Of a DNA stretch of 64,000 nt, positions 9,607 through 18,614 are shown piece by piece. Each line of letters starts with the position of its first letter. The stretch's first letter is position 1. The notes under the pieces were generated by a model that was not told where the DNA came from, did no database searches, and saw only the letters and a program-made list of their open reading frames with translations. Made by a program: the position numbers and the translations under genes. The DNA comes from Pandoraea fibrosis (GTDB lineage: Bacteria; Pseudomonadota; Gammaproteobacteria; Burkholderiales; Burkholderiaceae): positions 4,340,001-4,404,000 of the forward strand of contig NZ_CP047385.1 of the NCBI RefSeq assembly GCF_000807775.2, written 5' to 3'.

Positions 9607-10506
9607 ATGCCGCCCCGCCTGCCACCGCTATCCGCCCTGCGCCTGTTCGAAGCGGCCGGGCGCCACCAGAGCTTCAAACGCGCCGCCGCCGAGTTGCATC
9701 TCACGCCGAGCGCGGTGAGCCACGGCATTGTCGGGCTGGAGCAAACGCTGGGCGTCGCCCTGTTCACCCGTTCGCCACAAGGGCTCTCGCTCACGCCGGA
9801 AGGCGTGGACTATCTCGCCTATGTGACTGAAGCGTTCTCGCTACTGCTCACCGGTACGCGACGCCTGCCCACCCCCGACGCCTCGCGCGCCATCGCCATT
9901 ACCTGTGCCCCGACCTTCGCCTCACGCTGGCTTCTGCCCCGGCTTGAAACATTCGTGAAACGTATGCCGAACGTCGACATCACGGTGGACACATCGCGCC
10001 GGCAGGTGGGTTTCCCGACCGACGGGTTCGACTTCGCCATCCGCCTCTCGCGCGCTCCGGTCGCGAGCGACACCTGGCACCGGCTGTTCAGCGAACGATT
10101 CGTGCCCGTGTGCAGCCCGGCATATCACGCAAGCCACGCCGACGCGCACGGCAGGATCGACCTGCGCACCGTCACGCGAATCCACGTCAGCAGCGCCAGC
10201 GAAGATTGGCAAGGCTGGATCGAAAGCGCCGGCATCGACGACTTCGATGCGCAAGGCGGACTGAGTTTCGACAGCATTCAGATGGCGTTCGAAGCGGCAA
10301 TGACCGACCTTGGCGTCGTCATCGGCCGTCGTCCGCTGGTCGACGAATATCTCGCAAGCGGCGCGCTGGTGCCCGCGCACGACATCACCACGCCAGCGCA
10401 AGGCGCCTATTGGCTGATCTGCGCGCACGACATCGATCCGCACCCCGAATGCGTGGCGTTCCGAGAATGGGTGATCGAGCAGGCTCGCCCGCCCTTAGGT
10501 GAATAA
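9607..10506 (+). CDS. LysR-type transcriptional regulator (GcvA-like)
   Basis: A 299-residue regulator. The N-terminal winged helix has the GcvA-type start LPPLSALRLFEAAGRHQSF, followed by AAAELHLTPSAVSHGI and LGVALFTRSPQGLSLT. The C-terminal part is the usual two-lobed co-inducer domain (RLLPRLETF-type phrases, DFAIRLSRAP). It is divergent from the LysE exporter and upstream of an MFS transporter, either of which could be its target. No clear T-N11-A operator was identified by eye. Confidence 0.9.
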   Translation: MPPRLPPLSALRLFEAAGRHQSFKRAAAELHLTPSAVSHGIVGLEQTLGVALFTRSPQGLSLTPEGVDYLAYVTEAFSLLLTGTRRLPTPDASRAIAITCAPTFASRWLLPRLETFVKRMPNVDITVDTSRRQVGFPTDGFDFAIRLSRAPVASDTWHRLFSERFVPVCSPAYHASHADAHGRIDLRTVTRIHVSSASEDWQGWIESAGIDDFDAQGGLSFDSIQMAFEAAMTDLGVVIGRRPLVDEYLASGALVPAHDITTPAQGAYWLICAHDIDPHPECVAFREWVIEQARPPLGE

Positions 10507-10564
10507 AATTCACCCGAGACAGCGCACAACTCCTTTGCTATACGTGGATTTCATTGCGAGACTA

Positions 10565-10583
10565 CGGTGAGGAGGACTCACCG
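10565..10583 (+). promoter_or_regulatory. Hairpin presenting the Shine-Dalgarno of the MFS gene in its loop
   Basis: CGGTGAG (10565-10571) and CTCACCG (10577-10583) are perfectly complementary around the five bases GAGGA. The start codon is at 10586, so the ribosome-binding bases fall in the loop of a 7-bp hairpin. This could control initiation of the transporter gene. Confidence 0.5.
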
Positions 10584-10585
10584 CC

Positions 10586-11875
10586 ATGCAAAAATCCGTT
10601 GTTTCCGCATCGCCCTCGTTACAAAACCGCGTCACCCTGATCATCATTGCCGGTGCACTCGTGCTGAGTGCGGCGATGGGCACTCGCCAGACGTTCGGTC
10701 TGTTCATCAATCCGTTCTCTTACGATCGGGGCGTGCCCGTTACCCTCGTCGCCTTCGCCATCGCATTGCACAATCTCGTGTGGGGATTCGCTCAACCGTT
10801 TGCCGGGGCCATGGCAGACCGTCACGGCCCCGCCCCCGTGGTTGCCTTCGGCGCCTTTGCTTTCGCCGGCGGACTCGCGATGGCGGCGTTGGCGCCGTCA
10901 GGCATATGGCTCGTCATCGGGCTTGGCGTGCTGGTCGGGCTCGGCATCAGTTGCACGACGTTCGGCGTGGTACTGCCCGCCGTCAGCCGCGCCGTGACGC
11001 CAGAGAAGCGCACGATGGCAATGGGACTCGTGAGCGCTGGCGGCTCGCTCGGACAAGTGGCGCTGGTCCCCATCGCGCAAGGTCTGCGTCAGACCTACGG
11101 CGTATCGACCTCGCTCTTCGTCCTTGCGCTGATCCTGTGCTGCGCCGCGCCGCTCGGTCTGGTCATGACGCTGCAACGGCGCAGCAAGGCAACCGCTTCG
11201 GGCGTTACCGGCACGCCCACCGCTCCCAAGACCGACAACGACAGCGAACATGTCTCACTGCGCGACGTGCTGCATCAGGCACGCACCCACCGTGGGTATC
11301 AATTGCTGACGCTCGGCTTCTTCACCTGCGGCTTCCAGTTGGCCTTCATTGCCACGCACCTGCCTGGCTATCTGCTGATGTGCCATATGCCCGTCGGTCT
11401 GGGGGCCACGGCGCTCGCCCTGATTGGCCTGTTCAATATGGCGGGAAGTTGGGCGTGCGGCTGGCTCGGCGGACGATATCGTCAGCATCACGTGCTGGGC
11501 TGGTTGTACCTGATTCGCGGGGCGGCCATCGCACTCTTCTTCCTGCTGCCGAAGTCCGACACAAGCGTGGTGATCTTTGCCGCCGTCATGGGGCTAACGT
11601 GGCTCGGCACCGTGCCGCTCACGAGCGGTCTGGTGGCGAAGGTCTTCGGTACTCAACATCTGGGAACGCTCTTCGGCCTGTGCTTCATGAGCCATCAGGT
11701 CGGCTCGTTCCTCGGGGCCTGGCTGGGCGGCTATGTGCTCGACGTCACCGGCTCGTACAACCTCATCTGGGCTGCGACGGCGATCCTCGGTGCGGTAGCG
11801 GCCGCCCTTCACTTCCCGATCAACGACGACCGCGTGGCGCCCCCCGTCCGATCACCGATGCCTGCCAGCGTCTGA
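10586..11875 (+). CDS. MFS transporter (monocarboxylate/oxalate-formate antiporter type)
   Basis: A 429-residue inner-membrane protein with about twelve hydrophobic segments. The first span ends GTRQTFGLFINPF, followed by the MFS loop motif GAMADRHGPAPVV at about residue 75. A hydrophilic central loop of about 35 residues follows GLVMTLQRRSKA. The sequence resembles proton-linked carboxylate carriers, but the substrate cannot be read off. It starts at the ATG at 10586, 10 bases after GGAGGA. It lies 79 bases after the LysR gene in the same direction. Confidence 0.85.
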   Translation: MQKSVVSASPSLQNRVTLIIIAGALVLSAAMGTRQTFGLFINPFSYDRGVPVTLVAFAIALHNLVWGFAQPFAGAMADRHGPAPVVAFGAFAFAGGLAMAALAPSGIWLVIGLGVLVGLGISCTTFGVVLPAVSRAVTPEKRTMAMGLVSAGGSLGQVALVPIAQGLRQTYGVSTSLFVLALILCCAAPLGLVMTLQRRSKATASGVTGTPTAPKTDNDSEHVSLRDVLHQARTHRGYQLLTLGFFTCGFQLAFIATHLPGYLLMCHMPVGLGATALALIGLFNMAGSWACGWLGGRYRQHHVLGWLYLIRGAAIALFFLLPKSDTSVVIFAAVMGLTWLGTVPLTSGLVAKVFGTQHLGTLFGLCFMSHQVGSFLGAWLGGYVLDVTGSYNLIWAATAILGAVAAALHFPINDDRVAPPVRSPMPASV

Positions 11876-11915
11876 GTGCCGCCGGTGGGTGGGACCGAGC
11901 GAGGGAATGAGCCAA

Positions 11916-12383
11916 TTACAGCCGATGCGCGCTCACCAGACGAAATATCTTCGTCCAGCGCTGCGCCAGCGAACGGTCGGGCATCGGCACACGCCAATTG
12001 GCTTGCGCCTGATGGGCAAGTTCGAGCACGAGCCACCACCGGCCGCCCTCGTTCACCGGATGCGCCGACGACACATCCGAAAACACGAAGCGCGTCTCAT
12101 GCTCCGCGACGCGAATCGTGCCCATCTTGCGCTCGGCGTCGAGCGTGAGTTCGCCCCACTCGCCCGTGACGCTGACACACCGTTTGCCATCGCGCCGCAC
12201 GCCATGCACGGCGCGATAATGGCGTACCGCATTCCCGATGAGCCACACGACGATCAACACACATACAACAATCGTCGCGACGGCGGCCAGCGTGCCGAAG
12301 CGAAGCGCCACGGCGTCATATACACGCACCGCACCGTACACGATGCCCGCCAGCACGACGAGCGCGAGAAGTATGAATGGCAC
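11916..12383 (-). CDS. Small membrane protein of unknown function
   Basis: A 155-residue protein with two N-terminal membrane spans (FILLALVVLAGIVYGAV and VATIVVCVLIVVWLIG). A soluble C-terminal half of about 100 residues contains VTGEWGELTLDAERK and GGRWWLVLELAHQ. I take the GTG at 12383 because AGGAGGGG lies just upstream. The open frame extends 16 codons further to an ATG without such a site. No family was recognised. It is convergent with the MFS gene and separated from the cytochrome gene by a terminator. Confidence 0.7.
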   Translation of the reverse strand: MPFILLALVVLAGIVYGAVRVYDAVALRFGTLAAVATIVVCVLIVVWLIGNAVRHYRAVHGVRRDGKRCVSVTGEWGELTLDAERKMGTIRVAEHETRFVFSDVSSAHPVNEGGRWWLVLELAHQAQANWRVPMPDRSLAQRWTKIFRLVSAHRL

Positions 12384-12432
12384 CCTGCCCCTCCTGCATC
12401 GATAGCGTTCGCGCCGACAGATCGCGAACATG

Positions 12433-12465
12433 AAAAAACCCCGCCGGCGGAACAGCCCGGCGGGG
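12433..12465 (-). terminator. Terminator of the GMC dehydrogenase operon
   Basis: CCCCGCCG (12439-12446) and CGGCGGGG (12458-12465) form a strong stem. Read on the minus strand it is followed by six T, about 70 bases after the cytochrome stop codon. Confidence 0.85.
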
Positions 12466-12533
12466 CTTTATTTCACCACAGGCAACGTGCCCGCGTCGGC
12501 CAGCGCCGGCCGCGAACACGACACATCACACAT

Positions 12534-13934
12534 TTAACGCTGCGGCTGCGGTGCGGCGCCCACGTCCTTGCGCACCTTCGCCACTTGCGCGGTCGTGACT
12601 GCCGGTGCCTTGTTGCCCCAGCTCGAACGCACGAACGTCAGCACATCGGCCACATCCTGATCGGTCAGGCGGTCGTCGAAGCCCGGCATCGCGTAATGCG
12701 TCGGCGCCGACTTCGTCGAAGGCATTTCTGCCCCGCGCAAGACGATATGGATGAGCGAGGTCGGGTCTGCCGAGTTCACCGTCGAACTGAGCGCAAGCGT
12801 CGGGAACGTCTGCGTGTAGCCCTTGCCCGTGCTGCGGTGGCACGCGGCACAGTTGTCGATGAAGGTCAGCGCACCGTTGCTCTTGTCGGAGCCCGCACGC
12901 AACGCCTTGGCCGCGGTTTCATCGTAGGCCAGTGCCTTGGCGTTCGGATCGACCGGTTTAAGCGTCTTCAGGTACTTGGCGACGGCGGTGAGATCGTCGT
13001 CGTTCATGTACTGCGTGCTGTGCTGCACGACGTCCGACATGCCGCCGAAGGCTGCCGAATGGTCGTTACGCCCGCCCTTGAGGAATGCCGTGATGTCGCC
13101 TTCACTCCAGTTGCCCAGACCGTCGGTCGCATCGCCACGCAGGTTCTTCGCAAGGAAGTTGTCGACCACGCCCCCCGAGAGGAACGCGGTGCTGTCGTCC
13201 GTCAGCGCCTTCTCCTGCAAGGCCACGCCACGCGGCGTATGACAGGCACTGCAATGGCCCAGACCTTCGACGAGATAACGTCCGCGCGAGATCGGATCGT
13301 TGTCGGTCGACGCGGCATCGGCCACGACCGCCGGAGCGAACATCTTGCGCCAGATCGACAACGGCCAGCGCATCGACATCGGCCACGGAATGTCCGTTGC
13401 CTTGTTCGCCTGCGCGACAGGCTGCACGCCGCCCATGAAGTAGGCATACAACGCCTTCACGTCCGCCGGACGCACTTTCGCATACGACGTGTACGGCATG
13501 GCCGGATACAGCGTCGAGCCATTCTTCGCGACGCCGTGACGCACCGCCTTGTCGAAGTCTTCGAGGCTGTAGTTGCCGATTCCGGTGTCCTTGTCCGGCG
13601 TGATGTTCGTCGAGTAGATCGTGCCGATGGGCGACGCGATCGGCAGACCGCCTGCGAACGGCTTGCCCTTGGGGGCCGTATGACACGCAGCGCAATCGGC
13701 CGCACGAGCGAGATATTCGCCCTGCTTCACGAGTTGCGCTTGCGGATCGTTGGCGGCGGGCGACTGTGCTCCGCCCTCCACGGCCACGGCGGGAACCGAA
13801 CGCGTCGGTACCGGCGAGACGGCGGCGCCGGAGGGCGCCGTCGCGCTCTGCGCCCACACGGCAGCGGCCACGAGCGCGAGCGCCCCGACTGTCAGCACAC
13901 CAACGGAGCGTTTCATCATCGTTTTGCGGATCAT
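12534..13934 (-). CDS. Triheme cytochrome c subunit of a membrane-bound GMC dehydrogenase
   Basis: A 466-residue exported protein with a signal peptide (VLTVGALALVAAAVWAQS). It has three heme c attachment sites: ADCAACHTAPKG, GHCSACHTPRG and DNCAACHRSTGKG. This is the pattern of the cytochrome subunit of gluconate 2-dehydrogenase, sorbitol dehydrogenase and alcohol dehydrogenase, which passes electrons from the flavoprotein to ubiquinone at the outer face of the inner membrane. It is the last gene of a three-gene set, 11 bases after the flavoprotein. Confidence 0.93.
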   Translation of the reverse strand: MIRKTMMKRSVGVLTVGALALVAAAVWAQSATAPSGAAVSPVPTRSVPAVAVEGGAQSPAANDPQAQLVKQGEYLARAADCAACHTAPKGKPFAGGLPIASPIGTIYSTNITPDKDTGIGNYSLEDFDKAVRHGVAKNGSTLYPAMPYTSYAKVRPADVKALYAYFMGGVQPVAQANKATDIPWPMSMRWPLSIWRKMFAPAVVADAASTDNDPISRGRYLVEGLGHCSACHTPRGVALQEKALTDDSTAFLSGGVVDNFLAKNLRGDATDGLGNWSEGDITAFLKGGRNDHSAAFGGMSDVVQHSTQYMNDDDLTAVAKYLKTLKPVDPNAKALAYDETAAKALRAGSDKSNGALTFIDNCAACHRSTGKGYTQTFPTLALSSTVNSADPTSLIHIVLRGAEMPSTKSAPTHYAMPGFDDRLTDQDVADVLTFVRSSWGNKAPAVTTAQVAKVRKDVGAAPQPQR

Positions 13935-13945
13935 GGTTGCGCTCC

Positions 13946-15721
13946 TCAGGCTTGCACCAGCGGGCCGGCGTTCTTGAGGTACTGTTCGCGAATCGCCTTC
14001 GCAGACCAGTACGCCAGCGCCGCCACCACGCCCGTGGGGTTGTAACCCATGTTCTGCGGGAACGCCGATGCGCCCATCACGAACACGTTGGACACGTCCC
14101 AGCTCTGCAGATACTTGTTGACCACGCTGTTCGACGGATTGGTGCCCATGATGGCGCCCCCGGTCGTATGCGTGCTCTGGTAGATCCGCGTGTCGTAATG
14201 GGTGCCCTTCTTGCGGATCGCGCGAAACACCTTCTCGGGATTCATCGCGCGACCCACTTCTTCCATCCGGTCGCCCATGTACCCCAGCATGGCGTATTCG
14301 TTGTCATGCCAGTCGAACGTCATGCGCAGCAGCGGCACGCCGTAGGCATCCTTGTACGTCGGATCGAGATCGAGGCAAGCATCGCGATACGACATGACGG
14401 AACCGGAAATGCCGATGGTCATGTAGCGCTGATAGGCGTCGGCAACGCCGGCCTTCCACTTGCTACCCCACGACGGCGTGCCCGGCACGGTCGGGGTCAT
14501 CTTGATCGGACGCCCGCCATAGCGAACGTGGCGAATACTCGCGCCGCCAATGAAGCCCAGCGGTCCGTGGTCGAACTGGTCGCCGTTCAGGTCGTCCATC
14601 GACACGCCACCGGCGCCCGTGCCGATGAACGGGTTCAACTGCGTGCCCTTGGGCAGCAACACGTTCACCGCGCCGTTCATCTGGTAGGCGTAGTTCTTGC
14701 CGACGACCCCCTCGCCCGTCTTCGGATCGTAAGGCTTGCCAATGCCCGAGAGCAGCAGCAAGCGCACGTTGTGCATCTGATAGGCTGCCATGATGACGAG
14801 GTCGGCAGGCTGCTCGACTTCGCGGCCCTGCGCGTCGATATACGTCACACCGGTGGCCTTCTTGCCGTCGCTGTCCAGATTCACCTTGACGACATACGCG
14901 TTCGTGCGCAGTTCGAAATTGGTCTTCTTGAGCAATACCGGCAAGATGGTCGTCTGCGGCGACGCCTTCGAATACATGTAGCAGCCGTAGTTCTCGCAAA
15001 AGCCGCAGAAGTTGCACGGTCCGAGACGCACGCCATACGGATTCGTATACGGCTCGGACGTATTCGCGGCAGGCGCCGGATACGGATTGAAACCCACGTC
15101 GCGGGCCGCCTTCTCGAACAACGTCGCGCCGTAAGTATTCTGCAGCGGCGGCGTGGGGAATTCGCTCGAGCGAGCGCCCTCGCGCGGGTTGCCGCCCGGC
15201 ACGATCTTGCCGTTCAGATTCCCGGCTTTGCCCGACGTGCCGAACACCTTCTCGGCGAAGTCGAAGTGCGGCTCCAGTTCTTCATAGCTCACGCCGAAGT
15301 CCTGAATCGTCATGCCCTCGGGAATGAACTTCTTGCCGTAGCGTTCTTCGTAATGACTGCGCAGCTTCAGTTCTTCCGGAAGAATGCGGTAGTGCATGCC
15401 GTTCCAGTGAAACCCCGCACCGCCCACGCCATTGCCCAGCAGGAACGAGCCGTTCTGGCGGTAAGGCACGGCGAGATCGTCCGGCGTGTGACGAATCGTG
15501 ACAGTCTCGCGGGCCAGCTCCTGAAAGAGCTTGCCTCGCACCGAGTATTCGAGTTCGTCGATGACCTTGGGGTACTGCGCGTCGGTCGGCGTGTCGCGCA
15601 TGGCGCCGCGCTCGAGCGCCACGACATTGAGTCCTGCATCGGTGAGTTCCTGCCCGAGGATCGCCCCGGTCCAGCCAAAGCCCACGATGACGGCATCGAC
15701 CTTGTCTTTCTTGATTGCCAT
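13946..15721 (-). CDS. GMC family dehydrogenase flavoprotein (gluconate 2-dehydrogenase-like large subunit)
   Basis: A 591-residue FAD enzyme. The nucleotide-binding motif VIVGFGWTGAILGQEL is at about residues 10-25. The middle has a Cys-rich loop, GPCNFCGFCENYGCYMYSK, typical of the gluconate/sorbitol dehydrogenase branch. The C-terminus has the catalytic-region phrases YQSTHTTGG and NMGYNPTGVVAAL. It oxidises a sugar, sugar acid or alcohol in the periplasm and passes electrons to the neighbouring cytochrome. It has no signal of its own, so it is probably carried out with the Tat-signal subunit. The substrate is unresolved. Confidence 0.92.
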   Translation of the reverse strand: MAIKKDKVDAVIVGFGWTGAILGQELTDAGLNVVALERGAMRDTPTDAQYPKVIDELEYSVRGKLFQELARETVTIRHTPDDLAVPYRQNGSFLLGNGVGGAGFHWNGMHYRILPEELKLRSHYEERYGKKFIPEGMTIQDFGVSYEELEPHFDFAEKVFGTSGKAGNLNGKIVPGGNPREGARSSEFPTPPLQNTYGATLFEKAARDVGFNPYPAPAANTSEPYTNPYGVRLGPCNFCGFCENYGCYMYSKASPQTTILPVLLKKTNFELRTNAYVVKVNLDSDGKKATGVTYIDAQGREVEQPADLVIMAAYQMHNVRLLLLSGIGKPYDPKTGEGVVGKNYAYQMNGAVNVLLPKGTQLNPFIGTGAGGVSMDDLNGDQFDHGPLGFIGGASIRHVRYGGRPIKMTPTVPGTPSWGSKWKAGVADAYQRYMTIGISGSVMSYRDACLDLDPTYKDAYGVPLLRMTFDWHDNEYAMLGYMGDRMEEVGRAMNPEKVFRAIRKKGTHYDTRIYQSTHTTGGAIMGTNPSNSVVNKYLQSWDVSNVFVMGASAFPQNMGYNPTGVVAALAYWSAKAIREQYLKNAGPLVQA

Positions 15722-15733
15722 AGCGTTGTCCCC

Positions 15734-16456
15734 TTAGCCCCGTTTTCCGGAAATCGACACGGGCCCATACGGGTACTTGACGTTGGGCTGGTCCACCCAG
15801 TCCATATAGTCGGCGCGAGCGCCGGGGAAGCCGACCAGCTTCCAGCCGACCATGTCCTTGTTGCCACCGTGAATCGGGTCCGAGAGGAACCCTTCCTTCG
15901 TGTTGGCCAGCAAATAGGAGAAGAATGTGCGCGCAGGCACGCTGTCGAACTCGATCTTTGCGTGTTCGAGATCGCCCAGCACGGTTTCCTGCGTCGCGTG
16001 ATCGAGGTCGGCGAACGCCTTGTTGTACTGCTTCTTGCAGTACGCGTCGCATGCCGCAATGCCGTGACGGTAGATGTCACGTGGCACGAGGCTCAACTGG
16101 TAGCCCATCTCGGGCGGCTGATCGGGATGGAACGGCCCCTGCATGTACCAGAGCTTGCCGTGCCCGAAAGGGGTCTCCATCTGACGGTCGATGAACTGCG
16201 GCACATCGGCTTGCAGCGCACCCGGACCAAGATCGTCGGCGGGAATCAGACGGTCGACGGCAGCGTTCACGAAACGCCATTCGTCGGCAGTAAAGTACTT
16301 GGGCTCGTAGGGAGTGGTCGAAGCAGCGGGGGCAGCGGGTTTATCGCTGCTACAGGCGGACTGCGTAAGCGTCGCACCGGTGGCGAGAGTCGTGGCAGGC
16401 ACGATCGCCAGCACCTGGCGCAGAAAGCGCCGGCGCGGTTCCTTGTCCTGTGACAT
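15734..16456 (-). CDS. Gluconate 2-dehydrogenase subunit 3 family protein (Tat-exported small subunit)
   Basis: A 240-residue small subunit. The N-terminus has a twin-arginine type signal (EPRRRFLRQVLAIVPATTL) followed by a hydrophobic stretch and SACSS, possibly a lipidation site. The body contains RFVNAAVDRLIPADDLGPGA and QFIDRQM, typical of subunit 3. It probably chaperones and exports the flavoprotein, which starts 12 bases downstream. The open frame runs to 16522, but the ATG at 16456 has GGAG close upstream and begins the Tat signal. It is the first gene of the operon. Confidence 0.9.
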   Translation of the reverse strand: MSQDKEPRRRFLRQVLAIVPATTLATGATLTQSACSSDKPAAPAASTTPYEPKYFTADEWRFVNAAVDRLIPADDLGPGALQADVPQFIDRQMETPFGHGKLWYMQGPFHPDQPPEMGYQLSLVPRDIYRHGIAACDAYCKKQYNKAFADLDHATQETVLGDLEHAKIEFDSVPARTFFSYLLANTKEGFLSDPIHGGNKDMVGWKLVGFPGARADYMDWVDQPNVKYPYGPVSISGKRG

Positions 16457-16774
16457 GGAGTTCTCCGTTTTTTGTGGGGGACGGGACGAATCACGCATGA
16501 CAGTCAAGCAGTGGCTCGCCATGCGTGAAGAAAACCTGACAGGCCATTCACCTCGCGTAGCGCATATAACGCGGCCATTCTACTGACAAGTTCCCTACAT
16601 GGCAAAGCAAGAGATTGTTGCGTAAATCGCGCAACATATTGATTGGAAAGGCTTGCAGATAATTAAAATATTTACTATTACGCGCGCACGAAGCGTTTCG
16701 ACAAGCAAAATCCCAGCGTCGATTTCACTCGCCAGATGAGAAACCCGCGCCCGCAGACGCGCGCGCCCAGGCAT
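16457..16774. other. AT-rich upstream region of the GMC dehydrogenase operon
   Basis: About 320 bases with no supported gene. The part at 16610-16700 is clearly AT-rich against its surroundings and is the likely promoter area for the dehydrogenase operon. No operator was identified with confidence. Confidence 0.3.
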
Positions 16775-16810
16775 GAAAAAAGGCCGCTCCCCATTCAGGA
16801 AGCGGCCTCG
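16775..16810 (-). terminator. Rho-independent terminator of the proline-rich protein gene
   Basis: GGCCGCT and AGCGGCC form a stem around CCCCATTCAGGA. On the minus strand it ends in six T. It lies 27 bases after the stop at 16837. Confidence 0.85.
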
Positions 16811-16836
16811 CTGTTTAATGCAGCAATTGCAATGAA

Positions 16837-18429
16837 TTACTCATCGATGGGCGGCAGCGGCGGCGGTGGGAACGACGGCGGTGGCGATGAACGCAACGAT
16901 GTCGGCCGCAACGGCGGGGGCGGAAGTGCTCGCGACGGAAGCGGAGGGGATCCCTCCTGTGTGTCGCTCGAACGGGCGACGTCCAACGCCTCAGCAAACC
17001 TCACCGCGCTGGGCATTCGTGGGCGTCTCGCACTCGCCGACGACGTTTCATCCCACGTCATGCGCACGTATTGCGCGCCGTCCGGCGCGCGAAAATGCGG
17101 CACCGTGCTCTCCTCCTCGCTCTCATCCTCGTCGAACCGCGTGTCGTCATGTGCCGGCGCGGCGAAAGTGCGGTTCGTCCTCGCTTCGCCGACGGGTCGA
17201 CGCGATACCGCGTCGTCACCCTCGCCATGCACTTGTGCCGACGCCTGGGCCTGCTCACTGCGCTCGCTGGTATTCAGAGGGAGTAACGCGTAATGATTCT
17301 CATCGAACAGATCGTCTTCCTGCGCTGGCTCAGGCGTGTCGCCGAGTGGTCGGTGCTCGAAGGCTTTCGCAACATCGTCCACCACCGTGCTGCCTGCCGT
17401 CTTTGCCATGTCGATATCCAACGCTCTGGTGGCGAGCCATGATCTCGTGTTCCCTTGTCCCGCGGCTCGCGCATCGTTGAGCACCGTCGAATACTCGTAT
17501 GCCCCGAAACCCCGATCCCGAATCATCTTGAGCGAGACACGCTGATCTGCCGGATAGCCGAGCAGCAAGGCAAGCCGCGCGGCGTCATTGGCGGCGCGTG
17601 TTTTATTCTTCGAGAACCACGATGTCGACGCCGCCGGTTTGAGCACCCAGTTGCCATTGCGCACGGAAAGACGCAAAGGCACATCGGCACCGCCATTGGA
17701 CATCTCTCGCTCGGCCTCGCGCGCCATGTCGTTAAGCGCGATCAGCTTTCTCGTTTCCACCTTGAGTTCGTCGCGCTTGCGTTCATGAGCATCGAGCGTC
17801 AGGCTCACCATCGCATTGCGGAGCGCCACGAGATCATCGCGATTCCCCCGTGCGATCCGCTTTCCCTCGCCTTCCGGCAACAATTGCAGCGTTGCATCCA
17901 ACTTGCGGATTTCGTCGTGCAGTGGCGCGATCTGCGTAAGCTGGGCGCGCACCGGCGACACATCGAACGTGCGGACAAATGGCTTGGCGTAATGACGCGC
18001 TTCGCGAGGCATCGATCCGACAGCCAGGGGAATTCCGTTGCGCATCGATTGCATCGCTGTCGAACGATCACGCTCGAAGCTCACGTCTTTGCCGATGGCA
18101 TCGAGATACGTGGTGCGCCAGCGCTCCAGCGTCTCGCCGACGCATTGGGGCATCAGCGGGTGGGCTTTCAAACGGTTGGCGGCAAGGAGGTCCCGATCTC
18201 GCTCCCCGCACCAGCGTCCCAGCGAGATGCCGCTGTTCTCCAAATCGCTTCGCTGTCGCGCCGGGTACGTCTGCCAGGCCTTTCCTATCGGCGCGAGCGT
18301 AGAGGTCGCGACCGAGCCCAATCGCTGGAAGTCCGAGCCGAAGCTGTTACCGTCGTCCGGTAGCTTCGGCCAGCTCGCAGACAGCATTTGCACCGGTACA
18401 TGCCCCGATGCTGCGGAAATTGTTCCCAT
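16837..18429 (-). CDS. Unknown 530-residue protein with proline-rich C-terminus; candidate secreted effector
   Basis: No known domain was recognised and there is no Sec signal. The N-terminal 60 residues are Ser/Pro/Gly-rich. The middle (residues about 150-270) is charged and helical (LTLDAHERKRDELKVETR). Residues about 370-480 are acidic and disordered (FDEDESEEEST). The last 40 residues contain RALPPPPLRP and end SFPPPPLPPIDE. FPPPP is the core ligand motif for the EVH1 domain of host Ena/VASP proteins, as known from Listeria ActA. The gene stands alone, with GGAG seven bases before its ATG and a terminator behind it. Given the T3SS 30 kb away, an effector role is an inference, not shown. 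Confidence 0.75.
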   Translation of the reverse strand: MGTISAASGHVPVQMLSASWPKLPDDGNSFGSDFQRLGSVATSTLAPIGKAWQTYPARQRSDLENSGISLGRWCGERDRDLLAANRLKAHPLMPQCVGETLERWRTTYLDAIGKDVSFERDRSTAMQSMRNGIPLAVGSMPREARHYAKPFVRTFDVSPVRAQLTQIAPLHDEIRKLDATLQLLPEGEGKRIARGNRDDLVALRNAMVSLTLDAHERKRDELKVETRKLIALNDMAREAEREMSNGGADVPLRLSVRNGNWVLKPAASTSWFSKNKTRAANDAARLALLLGYPADQRVSLKMIRDRGFGAYEYSTVLNDARAAGQGNTRSWLATRALDIDMAKTAGSTVVDDVAKAFEHRPLGDTPEPAQEDDLFDENHYALLPLNTSERSEQAQASAQVHGEGDDAVSRRPVGEARTNRTFAAPAHDDTRFDEDESEEESTVPHFRAPDGAQYVRMTWDETSSASARRPRMPSAVRFAEALDVARSSDTQEGSPPLPSRALPPPPLRPTSLRSSPPPSFPPPPLPPIDE

Positions 18430-18614
18430 AATCGTCTCCAGATAATCAGACCGGATGGTCTTCAGGCGCGAGGAGACTAAAGGGATTCACCACGGGGGGA
18501 TTTCGATTATGTCGAATGGCTTCGCTTTGTGGCACCGGCACAGCCGTTTCACATCGGTTCCACCGTCGTTTTACCGCCGCTTTACCGCCGCTTCAAGGCC
18601 ACGTCCCGGCGCCA

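Noticed and set aside
11889..16453. Plus-strand frames of 718 and 895 codons opposite the GMC dehydrogenase operon
   Set aside because: They are antisense shadows; the minus strand shows unmistakable heme c, FAD and Tat-signal motifs.
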